From: a virus
Virus record (IMG/VR): IMGVR_UViG_3300035136_000050
Location: 1 to 57,599 of that record
Length of the DNA stretch: 57,599 bases
Strand: one strand, 5' to 3'
Shown: piece by piece, positions 56,230-57,599 of the stretch
Layout of the letters: each line of letters starts with the position of its first letter
Position numbering within the stretch: position 1 is the first letter of the stretch
Notes under the pieces: generated by a model
Told to the model about the DNA's origin: nothing
The model's database searches: none
Seen by the model: the letters and a program-made list of their open reading frames with translations, nothing else
Program-made: the position numbers and the translations under genes

Positions 56230-56643
56230 ATGGACGAAAAGTATGTGCTGGGGGTGGAGGAATGGCGGCGGCGGCGGCAGGAGGGGGAGCTGGTGACGTT
56301 GCCGAGTGGGATGGTGGCGCGGCTGCGGCGGATCCACATCCTGGACCTGGTGGAGCAGGGGGAGATACCGGCTTCGCTGGCGACGCTGGCAAGCGAGCTG
56401 GTAAGCGCGAGCCGGACGAACTTGAACGCGGGGGCGATGAAGCGGTACGGGCAGATCGTCAACCGGGTGGTGCGGGCGGCGATGGTGGAGCCGCGCGTGG
56501 GGGATGAGCCAACGAAGGAGCAACTGGCGGTGGACGAGTTGGAAATGCTGGACAGGCTGGCAATTTTCAACTATGGCAACGTATCCACGCGCTCGTTGCG
56601 GCTTTTTCGTCCGGAGCAAAAGGAATCTGTGGAGTCTGCATAA
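56230..56643 (+). CDS. Tail assembly chaperone, upstream ORF (gpG-like)
   Basis: A 137-residue chaperone that coats the tape measure. The sequence VTLPSGMVARLRRIHILDLV, QGEIPASLATLASEL, then LAVDELEMLDRLAIFN fits the family. It overlaps the next frame, which continues the family but lies +1 (or -2) relative to it, so a minority of ribosomes probably shift near 56590-56640. Confidence 0.75.
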   Translation: MDEKYVLGVEEWRRRRQEGELVTLPSGMVARLRRIHILDLVEQGEIPASLATLASELVSASRTNLNAGAMKRYGQIVNRVVRAAMVEPRVGDEPTKEQLAVDELEMLDRLAIFNYGNVSTRSLRLFRPEQKESVESA

Positions 56644-56914
56644 TCTGGCGGCGGCGTATGGTCAGCGGCCCTCGGCGATCTTGGAGATTGAGGATAGCTG
56701 GGCGGCGTACCAGTTGGACCTGGCGTGTTTGACGGTGGGGCGCTGGGTGGAGAACCGGCTGGCGCGGCGGGATAAAAAGGGCCGCCCAGTGTTCACGCTG
56801 GAAATGTTGCTGCACCAGGATGATGGCGAGGGCCAGCCTGGCGGCGGGGCGTTCAGGTCGCTGGCGGGGATGGTGCGGCGGAAGGCGCGGATTGATAGGA
56901 GCGGTGTTTGGTAG
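56504..56914 (+). CDS. Tail assembly chaperone, frameshifted extension (gpT-like)
   Basis: The credible part starts near 56630 (LHNLAAAYGQRPSAILEIED, then WAAYQLDLACLTVGRWVENR), a signature of the downstream half of chaperone pairs. The N-terminal residues of this frame are antisense-like. Possible entries are a programmed +1/-2 shift from the upstream frame (around CAAAAGGAA) or an internal ATG at 56573. The C-terminus (GAFRSLAGMVRRKARIDRSG) is basic. Confidence 0.7.
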   Translation: MSQRRSNWRWTSWKCWTGWQFSTMATYPRARCGFFVRSKRNLWSLHNLAAAYGQRPSAILEIEDSWAAYQLDLACLTVGRWVENRLARRDKKGRPVFTLEMLLHQDDGEGQPGGGAFRSLAGMVRRKARIDRSGVW

Positions 56915-56961
56915 TGTTTGCGCGCAACGTTTGCGTGCAAACATTATCAGCCGGAGAGCCG

Positions 56962-56992
56962 GACCCTTGAGGTCTATCAGACCTCAAGGGTC
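56962..56992. repeat. 14-bp-arm inverted repeat, copy 4
   Basis: GACCCTTGAGGTCT-atc-AGACCTCAAGGGTC, directly before the ribosome binding site of 57006. Preceded by a GTTTGCGCGC-type palindrome. Confidence 0.85.
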
Positions 56993-57005
56993 TAGGAGTG
57001 TAGCG

Positions 57006-57203
57006 ATGACGAGGATCAGGTACGTTGGCGGGGAGAGGCAGGCCGAGGTGCTGGTGCATACCAAGGGGCAGGGGTGGAGGGTGTACCAGTGGAATGCGGG
57101 GAATGGGTTTGTGGTGGACGTGGACGATGAGGAACTGGTGATGGAGTTTTTGGAAGAGCCGGATCAGTTTGCGCGAGCGGACGCGCCATTTATAGACCCT
57201 TGA
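57006..57203 (+). CDS. Small protein paralogous to the 55205 N-terminus
   Basis: A 65-residue protein (MTRIRYVGGERQAEVLVHTK) with AGGAG upstream. RIRYVG and the DVDDEELVMEFLEEPDQF end parallel the N-terminal module of the HhH protein at 55205-55618. Between tail chaperone and tape measure; function unknown. Confidence 0.65.
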   Translation: MTRIRYVGGERQAEVLVHTKGQGWRVYQWNAGNGFVVDVDDEELVMEFLEEPDQFARADAPFIDP

Positions 57204-57225
57204 GGTCTGGGAGACCTCAAGGGTC
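57195..57225. repeat. 14-bp-arm inverted repeat, copy 5
   Basis: GACCCTTGAGGTCT-ggg-AGACCTCAAGGGTC overlapping the stop of the previous gene, 4 bp before dispersed site 13. Confidence 0.85.
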
Positions 57226-57229
57226 TGCT

Positions 57230-57250
57230 CATATAACCTGTTGTTATGTG
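57230..57250 (+). repeat. Dispersed 21-bp site 13 (CATATAA-N7-TTATGTG)
   Basis: 53 bp before the tape measure start; followed by TACTGG. Confidence 0.9.
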
Positions 57251-57303
57251 TACTGGATATTGGGGATTAGGGATTGGGAATGTCACATGTGGAGTGAGAG
57301 TAG

Positions 57304-57599
57304 ATGGCTGTTGAGCTAGGGTCGGCTTATGGACAGATAATCCTGGATGCCAGTGGAGTGCAACAGGGGGCGGGGCAGGCCAAGGGGGCGCTGGGGGGGT
57401 TGCAGGGCACGCTGGCGGGCGTGGGAGAGACGCTTACCAAGCGCGTGACGTTGCCGCTGGTGGGGGTGGGGGTGGCGGCGGCGAAGGTGGCCGGGGATTT
57501 TGAGGCCCAGATGGCGACGTTGAGCGTAGCAGCACGTGGGTCAAGCGTGTCGCTGGAAACGTTGCGCGAGGCCGCGTTAAAGACAGGCGCGGACACATC
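57304..57599 (+). CDS. Tape measure protein, N-terminal part
   Basis: The true start of the tape measure gene is the ATG at 57304, beginning MAVELGSAYGQIILDASGVQ. It continues across the circle junction into the frame ending at 2986, giving about 1042 residues. The N-terminus, with its Gly/Ala-rich amphipathic segment and KRVTLPLVGVGVAAAK, is typical of TP901-type tape measures. The start lies about 50 bp downstream of a dispersed 21-bp site (57230-57250) and follows the tail-chaperone genes, the standard order. Confidence 0.9.
   Translation, partial: MAVELGSAYGQIILDASGVQQGAGQAKGALGGLQGTLAGVGETLTKRVTLPLVGVGVAAAKVAGDFEAQMATLSVAARGSSVSLETLREAALKTGADT
57474..57599. repeat. Terminal redundancy, right copy
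   Basis: Exact copy of 28-153; see that entry. The overlap lies inside the tape measure gene, in frame. Confidence 0.9.

Noticed and set aside
6291-57225. The five AGGTCT inverted repeats as ordinary rho-independent terminators
   Set aside because: Most have no T-tract and several lie between a promoter-like site and a start codon; only the copy at 37400 has a terminator-like context.

Overview
The window is one essentially complete, circularly closed genome of a temperate tailed phage (siphovirus-like) of about 57.4 kb. Bases 57474-57599 repeat bases 28-153 exactly, so the ends join inside the tape measure gene. Joining them gives a single frame from the ATG at 57304 to the stop at 2986. 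The first 27 bases are a G-rich corruption of the same stretch. The host is probably a member of Chloroflexota (Anaerolineae-like). This is inference from a Pro/Thr-rich secreted protein with a lamin-tail domain, an effector-associated (death-like) domain protein, and several interspersed repeat families (tattgggtattggatatt, cttcgacaagctcaggatga, acacggattggcggaatgg) of a type I associate with such genomes.

Layout. 57304 through 10365 (+): tape measure, distal tail, tail-tip protein, a large lectin-bearing fibre and a small protein, ending in a strong terminator at 10404-10440. 10465-31547 (-): early, replication and DNA-handling genes. Read in the direction of transcription these are a ribbon-helix-helix-like protein, a tyrosine recombinase with a tandem C-terminal fragment, small proteins, a large ParB-like protein, a PD-(D/E)XK-like nuclease, an ASCH protein, a RepA-like ATPase, a DnaC-like loader, a PolX-like nucleotidyltransferase, a DnaB helicase, a HerA-like ATPase, winged-helix proteins, then a second operon. 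That operon has its own promoter and a structured leader and encodes a membrane HTH protein, DUF6884, an FtsK-like ATPase and a methyltransferase. A short HAD/HTH operon lies at its end. 31704-35165 (+): XRE repressor, surface protein, GvpU-like protein, attP (3' part of a tRNA-Val-like gene) and a second integrase. 35202-37397 (+): promoter, small ORF, terminator, then a lysis-like cassette (holin-like protein, effector-associated-domain membrane protein, C39-type peptidase). 37526-57203 (+): TerS, TerL, portal, MuF protein, protease-scaffold-capsid fusion, decoration and repeat proteins, connectors, a glycosyltransferase and a methyltransferase, tail terminator, tail tube and the tail assembly chaperone pair.

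The most unusual signals are four. (1) Thirteen copies of a rigid 21-bp inverted repeat (CANNTAA-N7-TTATGTG) sit around the whole circle at about 4.4 kb spacing. All point the same way, whatever the direction of transcription, and almost all lie at gene junctions. (2) A leader RNA has a 15-nt 5' element and the ribosome binding site competing for the same loop. (3) A phage-encoded effector-associated (death-like) domain is fused to a membrane segment next to lysis genes. (4) An in-frame TGA stands where the first Cys of the MuF HxxCxC motif is expected, with a hairpin 11 nt downstream.

The genes form a temperate cycle. The repressor region (palindromic operators at 31589-31652) faces the early leftward operon. 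The rightward late operon is probably entered through the promoter at 35202 and the terminator at 35545. The presence of ParB-like, RepA-like and FtsK-like proteins also gives the element a plasmid-like flavour.
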